Notes under the pieces: model-generated | Databases searched by the model: none | Seen by the model: the letters and a program-made list of their open reading frames with translations, nothing else | What the model was told of the DNA's origin: nothing | In this document: positions 39,612 through 48,334 of the stretch, one piece after another | How the letters are laid out: every line of letters begins with the position of its first letter | Position numbering within the stretch: the stretch's first letter is position 1 | Translations under genes and position numbers: made by a program | Assembly: GCA_945266285.1 (NCBI GenBank) | Contig: CALYOP010000005.1 | Coordinates: forward strand, 124,001-188,000 | Origin: an uncultured Commensalibacter sp. | GTDB lineage: Bacteria; Pseudomonadota; Alphaproteobacteria; Acetobacterales; Acetobacteraceae | Direction of reading: 5' to 3' | Length of the DNA: 64,000 nt

Positions 39612-41966
39612 CTATGACCAACGCCAGTTACGAACTTCTGGCATATCCTGACCATATTCACGAATATAGCGGCTATGTTCTACCAATTTGTCACGCAACA
39701 TTTGTTTGACATAAGCTGCTTTAGAAGCAAGCCCAGGTACACGATCAATAACGTTTGAAACAATGTGGAAGCGATCCAGATTATTTACAACGACCATATC
39801 GAATGGTGAAGTGGTTGATCCTTCTTCACGGAACCCATGAACGTGGAAATTACTTGCGTTTACACGTTTATAGATCAAAGTATGGATCAATTGTGGGTAA
39901 CCATGGAAAGCAAAGATAACAGGCTTATCAACCGTAAACAGGTTGTTAAAGATGCTATCGGTCAAACCATGCGGATGTTGTGTATGTGACATCAAGGTCA
40001 TGAGGTCAACAACGTTAACAAAGCGAATCTTCAGGTCAGGCAGATGCTTATGCATAATCTTGACTGCAGCCAAAGCTTCCATTGTTGGTACGTCACCAGC
40101 ACAAGCAATAACAACATCAGGGTCGCCATCCTTGTCATTACTAGCCCATTCCCAAATACCCAAACCTTCGGTACAATGTTTAATTGCTGCATCCATGTTC
40201 AGCCATTGAGCCTGAGGCTGTTTACCAGCAACGATAACGTTGATACGGTCCCAACTACGCAGACAGTGATCAGCAACATACAAAAGGGTATTTGCATCGG
40301 GTGGAAGATAGATACGAACGGTATCTGCTTTCTTACGCACTACGTGATCCATAAATCCAGGATCCTGATGGCTGAACCCGTTGTGATCTTGACGCCATAC
40401 GTGTGAGGTCAACAGAATGTTCAAAGAAGCAATCGGACGGCGCCAAGGCACTTCTTTTGCACCTTTGATCCATTTTGCATGTTGGTTAACCATGGAATCA
40501 ACGATATGAATAAATGCTTCATAACATGAGAAGAAACCATGACGTCCGGTTAACAGATATCCTTCTAACCAACCTTCAATGGTATGTTCGCTGAGGATTT
40601 CCATAACCTGACCATGTGGTGCAAGATGGTCATCATAGTCATAAATTGTAGCATCCCAAGCTCTGTTAGTAACTTCAAGAACGCTATTTAAACGGTTGGA
40701 ATTGTTTTCGTCAGGAGAAAGAACACGGAAATTGGTTGGGTTATTCTTGGTAACATCACGCAAGAATACGGCCAAAGCTTTGGTTGCTTCGTTAATTTCA
40801 TGTCCAGGTGCGGTTACAGGAACAGCATATTCTGTGAAATCTGGAAGTTTCAAAGCACGTTTCAGAAGACCACCATTACTTTGAGGAATAGCACTCATAC
40901 GCTTAATTCCTTTTGGATTCAGCGTAGCGATTTCTTCAAAGAGAGTTCCGTTTTCATCAAACAGTTCTTCTGGTTTGTAGCTCTTCATCCATTTTTCAAG
41001 CAATTCCAAATGACCTGGTTTTGTCAAATCACCAAATGGAACCTGATGGGAGCGCCAGTAATCTTCAACCTTCAGCCCTTCAATGGTCTTGGGGCAGGTC
41101 CAACCTTTGGGGCTACGCAGAATAATTGCAGGCCACATAGGACGTTCTGTTTTATTATGCTGACGGGCATCTTCTTGAATCTTTTTAATCTGATTAAAAG
41201 CTTCATCAAGAGCAACAGCCATTTTCTGATGCATCGTGTCTGGATCATGACCCTCAACAAAAATAGGATTATGACCGTAACCTTTCATCAGATCGGTTAA
41301 TTCTTCTTTAGAAATACGTGCCAAAACAGTTGGGTTAGCAATCTTATAACCGTTCAGGTGTAAAATTGGCAGAACCGCACCGTCTGTTTTTGCATTGAGG
41401 AATTTGTTGCTATGCCATGAAGCAGCCAAAGGACCACTTTCAGCTTCGCCATCACCGATAACGCAAGCAACGATAAGGTCTGGATTATCAAAAACCGCAC
41501 CATAGGAATGCGATAATGCGTAACCCAATTCACCACCTTCATGGATAGAACCCGGTGTATGCGGTGCAGCATGACTGGGAATTCCACCTGGGAAAGAAAA
41601 CTGTTTGAACAGTTTTTGCATTCCGACTTCATCTTCGGTGATTTCTGGGAACATTTCGGTATAGGTGCCTTCAAGATAGGTAGAGGCAACAATACCAGGT
41701 GCTCCATGACCAGGACCCGTAACATAAAGAACATTTACATCACGTTCGCGAATAATGCGATTTAAATGCAAATAAATAAAGGTCAAACCTGGTGTCGTTC
41801 CCCAGTGACCCAACAAACGGGGTTTGGTATGCTCTAATTTTAATGGCTCTTTTAAAAGCGGATTCTTCATCAAATAGATTTGACCTACTGACAAATAGTT
41901 AGCTGCATGCCACCATTTATTAAACAGATCAATATCTTTAGCAGATAAAGGAGTAGAATTCGGCAT
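39612..41966 (-). CDS. xfp: Phosphoketolase (xylulose-5-phosphate/fructose-6-phosphate)
   Basis: This thiamine-diphosphate enzyme splits xylulose-5-P or fructose-6-P with phosphate into acetyl-phosphate and an aldose phosphate. The 784-aa length is typical. Motifs include [15 protein letters not shown] near the N terminus, [22 protein letters not shown], the ThDP-binding [19 protein letters not shown] in parts, and [16 protein letters not shown] 41966 is used; a TTG two codons earlier is closer to an AAGGA sequence and is possible. It lies 87 bp downstream of ackA, so acetyl-phosphate can be converted directly to acetate and ATP. Confidence 0.96.
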   Translation of the reverse strand: MPNSTPLSAKDIDLFNKWWHAANYLSVGQIYLMKNPLLKEPLKLEHTKPRLLGHWGTTPGLTFIYLHLNRIIRERDVNVLYVTGPGHGAPGIVASTYLEGTYTEMFPEITEDEVGMQKLFKQFSFPGGIPSHAAPHTPGSIHEGGELGYALSHSYGAVFDNPDLIVACVIGDGEAESGPLAASWHSNKFLNAKTDGAVLPILHLNGYKIANPTVLARISKEELTDLMKGYGHNPIFVEGHDPDTMHQKMAVALDEAFNQIKKIQEDARQHNKTERPMWPAIILRSPKGWTCPKTIEGLKVEDYWRSHQVPFGDLTKPGHLELLEKWMKSYKPEELFDENGTLFEEIATLNPKGIKRMSAIPQSNGGLLKRALKLPDFTEYAVPVTAPGHEINEATKALAVFLRDVTKNNPTNFRVLSPDENNSNRLNSVLEVTNRAWDATIYDYDDHLAPHGQVMEILSEHTIEGWLEGYLLTGRHGFFSCYEAFIHIVDSMVNQHAKWIKGAKEVPWRRPIASLNILLTSHVWRQDHNGFSHQDPGFMDHVVRKKADTVRIYLPPDANTLLYVADHCLRSWDRINVIVAGKQPQAQWLNMDAAIKHCTEGLGIWEWASNDKDGDPDVVIACAGDVPTMEALAAVKIMHKHLPDLKIRFVNVVDLMTLMSHTQHPHGLTDSIFNNLFTVDKPVIFAFHGYPQLIHTLIYKRVNASNFHVHGFREEGSTTSPFDMVVVNNLDRFHIVSNVIDRVPGLASKAAYVKQMLRDKLVEHSRYIREYGQDMPEVRNWRWS

Positions 41967-42053
41967 TCTCAATCTTTTCCTTCTAAAATATTGTTAAACT
42001 ACAACCATGAAGCAAACACGTTTAGTTTTACAAGCAAAATAAATTAAACAATG

Positions 42054-43265
42054 TTAATTTTTCGCCAGTTTCAAAATATGTTTTAGCATCATAGCTTCTT
42101 CATTGGTCGGAATAACTTGAACGATTACCTTACTATTCGATGTACTAATCAATTCCTGATGAGCCTTATTGGCCTGCTCATCAATTTCAATTCCGAGCCA
42201 GCTTAGAGAAGAACATACCTCAGAACGTAGTTGGGCATCATGCTCGCCTATGCCTGCGGTAAATATCAAACCATCAACGCCTTCTAAAGCTGCACACATA
42301 CGTCCAATCTCTGTAATAAGCCTATAGGCAAACAAATTGAGTGCCTGTTGTGCAGATATGGCATTTTTACCTTTGGTTTCAACCTCTCTTTGAATATCCC
42401 GCATATCATTTGATACACCAGATACCCCTAAAAGACCTGATTTTTTCCAAAGTACCGTTTCAATTTCTTTTGGCGTTAACTTTTGTTCCTGTAACATGTA
42501 AAGAACAATTGATGCGTCAATATGACCGGTTCTTGTCCCCATAACCAAACCATCAAGCGGGGTAAAACTCATCGTCGTTTCTACGCATTTACCGTCTTTA
42601 ATAGCGCTTAAACTTGCACCATTTCCAAGATGCGCGACAACGACTTTACCCGTTGCAAGTGGTGATTTCGTTTGTTGAAGATGATGAACGATATATTCAT
42701 AAGATAGCCCATGAAAGCCATAACGTCTAACTCCAAGATCATCATATTCACGTGGAAGTGCAAAACGTTTTGCTTTATCAGGCATTGTTGCGTGGAAAGC
42801 CGTATCAAAGCAAGCAATTTGTGGAACATTTGGTAATTTTTCCATCATCACCCGAATAGGGGGCAAACTTGCAGGTTGATGTAACGGCACAAAAGGTGTT
42901 AAAGAATCCAAGTGATGAAGAATATCATTATTTACAATTACAGGACTTGAATATTTTAAACCACCATGAACAACACGATGTCCCACTGCAATTATTCTGT
43001 CGTTACCAACTTGATGAGAAATCCATTCAATCGTTTCGCCTAACAAAGCATCACGGGCGTCTGCAGAAGCGAAGCCGGGATCATCCCATTTTTTTTCAAT
43101 TAATACTTTACCCGATATATCTACTGATTTTAAATAAGGGTTACTGCCAATTCCTTCGAGCAACCCCCGAAAATTTAGTGTAAAGACCCCTTCTTTATCT
43201 TCACGATAAAGTGAAAATTTTAGACTTGAGGACCCAGCATTTAATACAAGAACTGTATCTGCCAT
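42054..43265 (-). CDS. ackA: Acetate kinase
   Basis: AckA interconverts acetyl-phosphate plus ADP with acetate plus ATP. The 403-aa protein begins VLVLNAGSSSLKFSLY, the first ASKHA phosphate motif. It carries VGHRVVHGG, CFDTAFHATMP, HLGNGASLSAIKDGKC, TPLDGLVMGTRTG and FTAGIGEHDAQLR. No phosphotransacetylase is next to it, so its substrate is probably supplied by the adjacent phosphoketolase. An AAGGA ribosome-binding site precedes the start. A promoter and a palindrome lie in the leader. Confidence 0.97.
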   Translation of the reverse strand: MADTVLVLNAGSSSLKFSLYREDKEGVFTLNFRGLLEGIGSNPYLKSVDISGKVLIEKKWDDPGFASADARDALLGETIEWISHQVGNDRIIAVGHRVVHGGLKYSSPVIVNNDILHHLDSLTPFVPLHQPASLPPIRVMMEKLPNVPQIACFDTAFHATMPDKAKRFALPREYDDLGVRRYGFHGLSYEYIVHHLQQTKSPLATGKVVVAHLGNGASLSAIKDGKCVETTMSFTPLDGLVMGTRTGHIDASIVLYMLQEQKLTPKEIETVLWKKSGLLGVSGVSNDMRDIQREVETKGKNAISAQQALNLFAYRLITEIGRMCAALEGVDGLIFTAGIGEHDAQLRSEVCSSLSWLGIEIDEQANKAHQELISTSNSKVIVQVIPTNEEAMMLKHILKLAKN

Positions 43266-43280
43266 TCACCGAAATCCTTT

Positions 43281-43298
43281 TGTAATGTTTAAATTACA
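43281..43298. promoter_or_regulatory. Palindrome in the ackA leader (possible operator)
   Basis: TGTAAT (43281-43286) and ATTACA (43293-43298) form a perfect palindrome with a 6-bp centre. A third TGTAAT half-site follows at 43302-43307. It lies just upstream of the ackA ribosome-binding site, where a bound repressor or an RNA stem could block expression. Confidence 0.4.
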
Positions 43299-43365
43299 TG
43301 CTGTAATAAAGTTTCTATAAAATATGAGTAAGACAAAATGTTTAAAAAATTTTTAACTAATAAAC

Positions 43366-43406
43366 AAAATGTGATTCTGTCGTTACATTACTCCTAATCA
43401 CATTTT
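43366..43406. repeat. 11-bp inverted repeat between smpB and ackA
   Basis: AAAATGTGATT (43366-43376) and AATCACATTTT (43396-43406) are perfect complements across 19 nt. It may be the smpB terminator. Because it spans the predicted ackA promoter, it could also be a regulator site. Confidence 0.5.
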
Positions 43407-43412
43407 TGTCAA
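43385..43412 (-). promoter_or_regulatory. Predicted sigma-70 promoter of ackA-xfp
   Basis: On the minus strand TTGACA (plus-strand 43407-43412) is separated by 16 nt from TAATGT (43385-43390). The -35 box is a perfect consensus. The predicted leader is about 110 nt. Confidence 0.5.
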
Positions 43413-43429
43413 AACTTTCTTTCAATTAT

Positions 43430-43912
43430 TTATGATTTATTTCTTAATAATCTAGCTTTGTCACGCTTCCAGTCACGTTCAGCAATCGCATGACGTTTAT
43501 CTACTTTTTTACGACCGACACCAAGACCCAAGGTTACCTTGGCAATTCCCCGATCATTAAAATGAATATCCAAAGGGATCAGCGCCATTCCTTCACGCGT
43601 AATAGACCCCAGCAGCTTATTCAGCTGTTTTCGATGTAACAATAACTTTCTTGGTGCCCGGTGTTCAAATCGTGACAGAACCCCACCTTGATATTCAGGA
43701 ATATAACTATTAAAAAGCCAAAGTTCACCGTCTTTTTCACCAGCGTAAGATTCACCAATCGTCGATCGTCCAAAACGAAGACTTTTAACTTCTGGCCCTT
43801 TTAAAACGATACCTGCTTCTAAACGTTCCTCGATGGAATAATTAAATGTTCCCTTACGATTCTGAGCAACTATTCCATGAGAAATCAGTTTTGATTTATT
43901 TTTCTGAACCAT
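43430..43912 (-). CDS. smpB: SsrA-binding protein SmpB
   Basis: SmpB delivers tmRNA to stalled ribosomes in trans-translation. The 160-aa protein shows GIVAQNRKGTFNYSIEERLEAGIVL-type N-terminal sequence in parts, GPEVKSLRFGRSTIGESYA, FEHRAPRKLLLHRKQL and the basic C-terminal tail DKRHAIAERDWKRDKARLLRN that enters the decoding site. The start is 3 bp from the dapA stop, indicating coupled translation. The tmRNA gene itself is not in the window. Confidence 0.97.
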   Translation of the reverse strand: MVQKNKSKLISHGIVAQNRKGTFNYSIEERLEAGIVLKGPEVKSLRFGRSTIGESYAGEKDGELWLFNSYIPEYQGGVLSRFEHRAPRKLLLHRKQLNKLLGSITREGMALIPLDIHFNDRGIAKVTLGLGVGRKKVDKRHAIAERDWKRDKARLLRNKS

Positions 43913-43915
43913 GCT

Positions 43916-44806
43916 TTATTCCAGTAAACCGACCTCTTCTAAAGCGGCTTTGACTTTTTGACGTGAAGAAGCTGCAATCGGCACTAAAGGTAAACGACAA
44001 GTTTCTTCTGCCAATCCCAAAACAGATGCTGCAAATTTAACCGGGCCTGGACTACTTTCACAAAATAATGCATCATGCAAAGGCATTAAACGGTCTTGAA
44101 TAGCAATCGCATCCGCAATACGTCCATCTTTCCAACTTCTTTGCATTTCGGCGCAAAGACGTGGTGCGATATTCGATGTCACGCTAATACAGCCTTCACC
44201 CCCTGCAGCCATATAAGCAATTGCAGTACCATCTTCACCCGAAAGCTGATTAAAACGTTTCTTTACCGCACGCCGAATTTGAATAGGACGCATCAAATTC
44301 GCCGTAGCATCTTTAATCCCTATAATATAAGGATTTTCAGCAAGACGTGCCGTCGTTTCAACGGACATATCAACAATTGAACGACCTGGAATATTATAAA
44401 TATAAATTGGTAATTCAGCCGCATTGGCAATTGCGATAAAATGTTGAAATAGACCTTCTTGGGTGGGCTTATTATAATATGGAGTTACAACAAGCGCACC
44501 AGCTGCCCCAACCTGTTTAGCAAAAATAGCCATTTCAATGGCTTCTGCTGTGCTATTCGAACCTGCACCAGCCAAAACCGGTACGCGCCCCGATGCAACC
44601 TTAACCGTTACTTCAACGATTAATTTATGTTCTTCATGTGACAAAGTTGGGCACTCCCCAGTGGTTCCTACGGGAACTAATGCAGAAGTCCCTTCTTGAA
44701 TTTGCCAGTCTACAAATTTTTCAAAGGCCGATATATCCAATGATCCATCTTTTTTCATTGGTGTAATCAAGGCCGTAATGGAACCTTCAAGCCACATGTT
44801 GTTCAT
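43916..44806 (-). CDS. dapA: 4-hydroxy-tetrahydrodipicolinate synthase
   Basis: DapA condenses pyruvate with aspartate semialdehyde at the entry of the lysine/diaminopimelate pathway. The 296-aa TIM barrel has the GTTGECPTLSHEEH motif, the catalytic Tyr in PIYIYNIPGRS, the Schiff-base Lys in GIKDAT, and LSGEDG. ATG at 44806 is preferred because GGGA lies about 8 nt upstream; ATG 44818 (four residues longer) has no such site. It is upstream of and coupled to smpB. Confidence 0.96.
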   Translation of the reverse strand: MNNMWLEGSITALITPMKKDGSLDISAFEKFVDWQIQEGTSALVPVGTTGECPTLSHEEHKLIVEVTVKVASGRVPVLAGAGSNSTAEAIEMAIFAKQVGAAGALVVTPYYNKPTQEGLFQHFIAIANAAELPIYIYNIPGRSIVDMSVETTARLAENPYIIGIKDATANLMRPIQIRRAVKKRFNQLSGEDGTAIAYMAAGGEGCISVTSNIAPRLCAEMQRSWKDGRIADAIAIQDRLMPLHDALFCESSPGPVKFAASVLGLAEETCRLPLVPIAASSRQKVKAALEEVGLLE

Positions 44807-44918
44807 TTTTTTTCCCATTTCATAATGTATCGGGTTAAATATTGATAATATTAAATCGTAAACAAGATCAAAGTGTAATAAAATTCTAGTAAATATGCAT
44901 CAAAGCCCTGATCCACCA

Positions 44919-45782
44919 TTAATGCGAAGATGAATAAACGCTTTTCCTAAATTTCGATGCTGGATAACAGCCCAAAATAATATAATCTTCGGAAAAGAAA
45001 CGTAATTCTGCCAAGGCTCTCTGAACTGCAGCATCTTCAATATGACCTTCAATATCGACAAGAAAACGGGTAGCTAGAAAATAACCATCCGCCATATAAC
45101 TTTCCAGTCGGGTCATATTTATATTATTGGTCGCGAACCCTCCCATAACTTTGTAAAGTGCTGCTGGAATATTTTTGACCTGAAAAAGGAACGATGTCAT
45201 TACATTTTCAGTACCTTTGGCCGGTATCGTATGCTCACGGGAAACAATGTAAAAACGCGTTGTGTTGTATGATTCATCTTCAACATTTCGACGTAATATA
45301 CTAAGCCCATTTAATTCCGCGGCCAGAGAAGAAGCAATAGCTCCATCTTCTTTATTATTCAGTTTAAGCGTTATTTCGACAGCACCAGCCGTATCAAATT
45401 CAGGAACAGGTTGAAGATGTAATTCATTAATTAACCGACTAACCTGCCCCATTGCAACGGGATGCGTGTGCAAGCGTTTTAAATCGGAAATATTCGCCCC
45501 TGGAATACCAATAAGACAATGCTCAATCCGTTGAAAATGCTCTCCAATAATAAATAGATTGGAATGTGGAAGTAACGTATGAATATCGGGCACACGTCCA
45601 ACCAGATTATTTTCGCAGGGCAAAAGTGCTTGATCTGCTCGTCCTTCTTGAACCGCAAGAATGGTTTCTTGGAAACTGGCACAAGGTATGGTTTCCCAAT
45701 CGGGTCTTACCTGACGACAAGCCAAATCGGAATAAGCACCGGGACGCCCTTGAAAGGCAACTTTTTTTGTAGAAGAACTCAT
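44919..45782 (-). CDS. pheA: Prephenate dehydratase
   Basis: This enzyme converts prephenate to phenylpyruvate in phenylalanine synthesis. The 287-aa protein is a monofunctional PheA with the catalytic domain first (VAFQGRPGAYSDLACRQ, LPCENNLVGRV, and the NTTRFYIVSRE motif in which TRF is essential) and a C-terminal ACT regulatory domain (from about 195) with ESYMADGYFLATRFLVDIEG. No chorismate mutase domain is present. It lies 19 bp downstream of kdsB. Confidence 0.95.
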   Translation of the reverse strand: MSSSTKKVAFQGRPGAYSDLACRQVRPDWETIPCASFQETILAVQEGRADQALLPCENNLVGRVPDIHTLLPHSNLFIIGEHFQRIEHCLIGIPGANISDLKRLHTHPVAMGQVSRLINELHLQPVPEFDTAGAVEITLKLNNKEDGAIASSLAAELNGLSILRRNVEDESYNTTRFYIVSREHTIPAKGTENVMTSFLFQVKNIPAALYKVMGGFATNNINMTRLESYMADGYFLATRFLVDIEGHIEDAAVQRALAELRFFSEDYIILGCYPASKFRKSVYSSSH

Positions 45783-45801
45783 AATTACTTATCCTGATTG
45801 A

Positions 45802-46530
45802 TTATTTGAAAAATGATCTGGCCCGTTCCAAATCCTCTGGCGTATCGACTCCGAAAGGTGCTTGCTCAATAACTGCACAACCTATTTTCATGTCGGCTTC
45901 CAAAGCACGCAATTGTTCCAATTTTTCGCGTTTTTCCAAAGGGGATTCTGGAAGCGTAATAAACCGTTCTAGTGACGCTTTCCGATAGGCGTAAATTCCT
46001 ACATGATGCCACAAAGAACCTTCACCCCATGGAATAGAAGCGCGAGAAAAATATAAAGCACGGCCTAACTTCCCATTGCCTGAAAAAGCACATGCCACTT
46101 TGACTACGGAAGAAGCTGTTTTTTCAAAATCACTACAAATTGGTGCAATTAGCGTTGCAATATCAATGGACGGATTTTCTAAAGGTTGCAAGACACGGCA
46201 AATATCTTTTGGATCAACCAATGGTAAATCACCTTGCAGGTTGATAATGATATCATGATCATACTCTTTGGATAACTGTTGCAATGCCGCATAAACACGA
46301 TCAGAACCAGAAGGTAAATTGGGATCGGTCATCACAACCTTCCCCCCCGATCGTAAGACAGATTCGGCAATTTCTTCATCCGCAGCAGCAACCACCACCG
46401 GCCCGATTTCGGCCTGTATAGCACGTTCCAAAACATGCAAAATCATAGGCTTTCCAGCTATTTCAGCCAGGGGTTTATTTGGCAAACGGGTTGATGCCAA
46501 TCTTGCGGGAATAATAATTAAAGCATTCAT
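45802..46530 (-). CDS. kdsB: 3-deoxy-manno-octulosonate cytidylyltransferase (CMP-Kdo synthetase)
   Basis: KdsB activates Kdo with CTP for lipid A core synthesis. The 242-aa protein has IIIPARLASTRLPNKPLAEIAGKPMI (in parts), VVAAADEE, MTDPNLPSGSDRV, NLQGDLPLVDP and HVGIYAYRKASL. ATG 46530 is used; a TTG directly before it adds one residue only. It is divergent from the cytochrome gene and upstream of pheA, a gene order common in alphaproteobacteria. The organism therefore probably makes Kdo-containing lipopolysaccharide. Confidence 0.95.
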   Translation of the reverse strand: MNALIIIPARLASTRLPNKPLAEIAGKPMILHVLERAIQAEIGPVVVAAADEEIAESVLRSGGKVVMTDPNLPSGSDRVYAALQQLSKEYDHDIIINLQGDLPLVDPKDICRVLQPLENPSIDIATLIAPICSDFEKTASSVVKVACAFSGNGKLGRALYFSRASIPWGEGSLWHHVGIYAYRKASLERFITLPESPLEKREKLEQLRALEADMKIGCAVIEQAPFGVDTPEDLERARSFFK

Positions 46531-46672
46531 CAAATCAATGTGCCACGACTAAGACTTCGACGTTATAATTTTATTTATAGCAGATAACCTGCCTTTATCA
46601 TGAATACAAGCTGTGATATTACCGTTTTGCAGTGCTTTTATGCCTCTAATAGGTGAAAGAGGAAAGCTTTTT

Positions 46673-47515
46673 ATGGACAGTTTGGATTGGAATCGTTTGG
46701 CAGTAGCCACACTCATATCCGTTGGCATTTTCGCTGGAGGATGGATATTGGGCAATACGCTAATTCAGGCATCTCCGCCCCAAAAACCAGCTTTCTTAAT
46801 TAAATCTACCGATAGCTCACCCGATTTTTCCATCGCCGATTCAAAGCATGGTCAGGATGTGGCCGCACAACAATGTGGTTTATGTCATACCTTTGAAGAA
46901 AATGGCCCCAGTAAAATTGGGCCCAATCTTTACGAAATTATCGGTCATAAAATTGCTTCCAGAAAAGACTTCCATTATTCGCAAGCTTTATCTGCTCGAA
47001 ATAAAGAAACCTGGGATCAGCAAAAACTTTATCAATGGATTAAAAATCCTATGGAAATGGTACCCGGCACCACTATGGCCTTTGCCGGAGTTAATGACCC
47101 ATCGGATCGTGCGGATATTATTGCTTTTCTTAGCAAATCATCCCCAGTTCCACCACCTAAACCTCTGGCAACAACGAGTGCCGCCCCCAATACGGATACA
47201 AATTTACAAAAAGAAGGAAAAGTTGCCGCTCAAAAAGAATGTGCGGCTTGCCATAGTTTCGACCCCAATGGAAGAAACCTTATTGGACCTAATCTTTACA
47301 ATATTGTTAATAAACCGATTGCCAATAAGAAAAATTATCCTTATTCCCAGGCACTTGTTTCACAAAAAGGATTATGGTCCGAAACTAATCTTGATAAATG
47401 GTTAGAAAATCCATCATTATGGATTCCAAATAATAAAATGATCTATACAGGGGTTTCTTCTCCTCAAACAAGAAAAGCTATTATTATTTATCTTCGTTCT
47501 CTTGCTCCAAAATAA
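46673..47515 (+). CDS. Membrane-anchored cytochrome c with two heme domains (CycM-like)
   Basis: The 280-aa protein has an N-terminal anchor (about 10-30) and two class I cytochrome c domains. Domain 1 has CGLCH (C68, C71, H72) with axial Met near M135 in GTTMAFAG. Domain 2 has CAACH (C190, C193, H194) with M256 in NKMIYTG. A Pro-rich linker (about 157-178) joins them. The domains resemble each other, which suggests internal duplication. CycM of other alphaproteobacteria at this position normally has one heme domain and passes electrons between bc1 complex and oxidase. ATG 46673 is chosen for AGAGGAAAG upstream and the hydrophobic start. Confidence 0.9.
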   Translation: MDSLDWNRLAVATLISVGIFAGGWILGNTLIQASPPQKPAFLIKSTDSSPDFSIADSKHGQDVAAQQCGLCHTFEENGPSKIGPNLYEIIGHKIASRKDFHYSQALSARNKETWDQQKLYQWIKNPMEMVPGTTMAFAGVNDPSDRADIIAFLSKSSPVPPPKPLATTSAAPNTDTNLQKEGKVAAQKECAACHSFDPNGRNLIGPNLYNIVNKPIANKKNYPYSQALVSQKGLWSETNLDKWLENPSLWIPNNKMIYTGVSSPQTRKAIIIYLRSLAPK

Positions 47516-47527
47516 GGTCTATAGCGC

Positions 47528-48322
47528 ATGAATATTTCTGATTTAAACTCTTTATTAAAAGTTGCAGAATCAGCCGCCAATGCCGCAGGAGAAGTAATTC
47601 GACCTTATTTCCGTTCTTCCATTGCTGCCGATATTAAATCCGATGACTCACCCGTAACACAAGCCGATCGGGAATCTGAAAAGACTATTCGAACGATCCT
47701 ACAACAAGCCACCCCTGATTTTGGTATTATTGGAGAAGAATACGGAAAAGACCAAAATAACAGCGATTATCAATGGGTTATCGATCCAATTGATGGGACA
47801 CGTGCTTTTATTACGGGGCGGCCTATATTTGGCGTATTAATTGCCCTCCTTTACAAAGGACAGCCGGTATTAGGTATTATTGATCAGCCAATTATGCGCG
47901 AACGCTGGATCGGGTGCAAAGGATCACCAAGTCGTTTTTCCTCACCATTTGGCGGAAAGATTGGAACCAGACTTTGTCCTGATTTGTCCTATGCCGAAGC
48001 TTCCTGTACTTCACCTGAAATGATGCTGCAATCTGCGCCACATGATGGCTGGAAAAAACTTCATCATGCTGTCAAAAGAATTACTTGGGGTGGAGATTGT
48101 TATGCCTATGGATTACTGGCTTTAGGACAAATTGATGTCATTGTTGAATGTGACTTAAAAATTTGGGACTGGGCAGCTTTAGTGCCCATTATTGAAGGGG
48201 CTGGAGGTTGTATTACGGATTGGCAAGGCAATGCTTTGACCCATAAAAGCGAAGGGCTTGTTCTGGCAGTCGGAGACCCTAATCGACATCAGGACGCATT
48301 AAATCTGCTGAACAATTGTTGA
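47528..48322 (+). CDS. hisN: Histidinol-phosphatase, inositol monophosphatase family (HisN type)
   Basis: This 264-aa Mg2+-dependent phosphatase has the IMPase motifs: DDSPVTQADRESE, IIGEEYG, the metal-binding WVIDPIDGTRAFITG, and WDWAALVPIIEGAGG. The R-A-F-I-T-G wording after DPIDGT is typical of HisN-type enzymes in alphaproteobacteria and actinobacteria, which carry out histidinol-phosphate dephosphorylation. A general inositol phosphatase role cannot be excluded. It starts 12 bp after the cytochrome stop and precedes serA by 12 bp, so the three genes probably form one transcript. Confidence 0.85.
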   Translation: MNISDLNSLLKVAESAANAAGEVIRPYFRSSIAADIKSDDSPVTQADRESEKTIRTILQQATPDFGIIGEEYGKDQNNSDYQWVIDPIDGTRAFITGRPIFGVLIALLYKGQPVLGIIDQPIMRERWIGCKGSPSRFSSPFGGKIGTRLCPDLSYAEASCTSPEMMLQSAPHDGWKKLHHAVKRITWGGDCYAYGLLALGQIDVIVECDLKIWDWAALVPIIEGAGGCITDWQGNALTHKSEGLVLAVGDPNRHQDALNLLNNC

Positions 48323-48334
48323 AGGATTAAAACT

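Noticed and set aside
40800..41300. 166-codon open frame antisense to phosphoketolase
   Set aside because: The opposite strand encodes conserved phosphoketolase motifs throughout; the antisense frame shows no family pattern.
43266..43429. tmRNA (ssrA) gene next to smpB
   Set aside because: The gap is only 164 bp and shows no tRNA-like ends or tag reading frame.
46848..47405. 185-codon open frame on the plus strand inside the cytochrome gene
   Set aside because: It is an out-of-frame shadow of a clear di-heme cytochrome and has no domain pattern.
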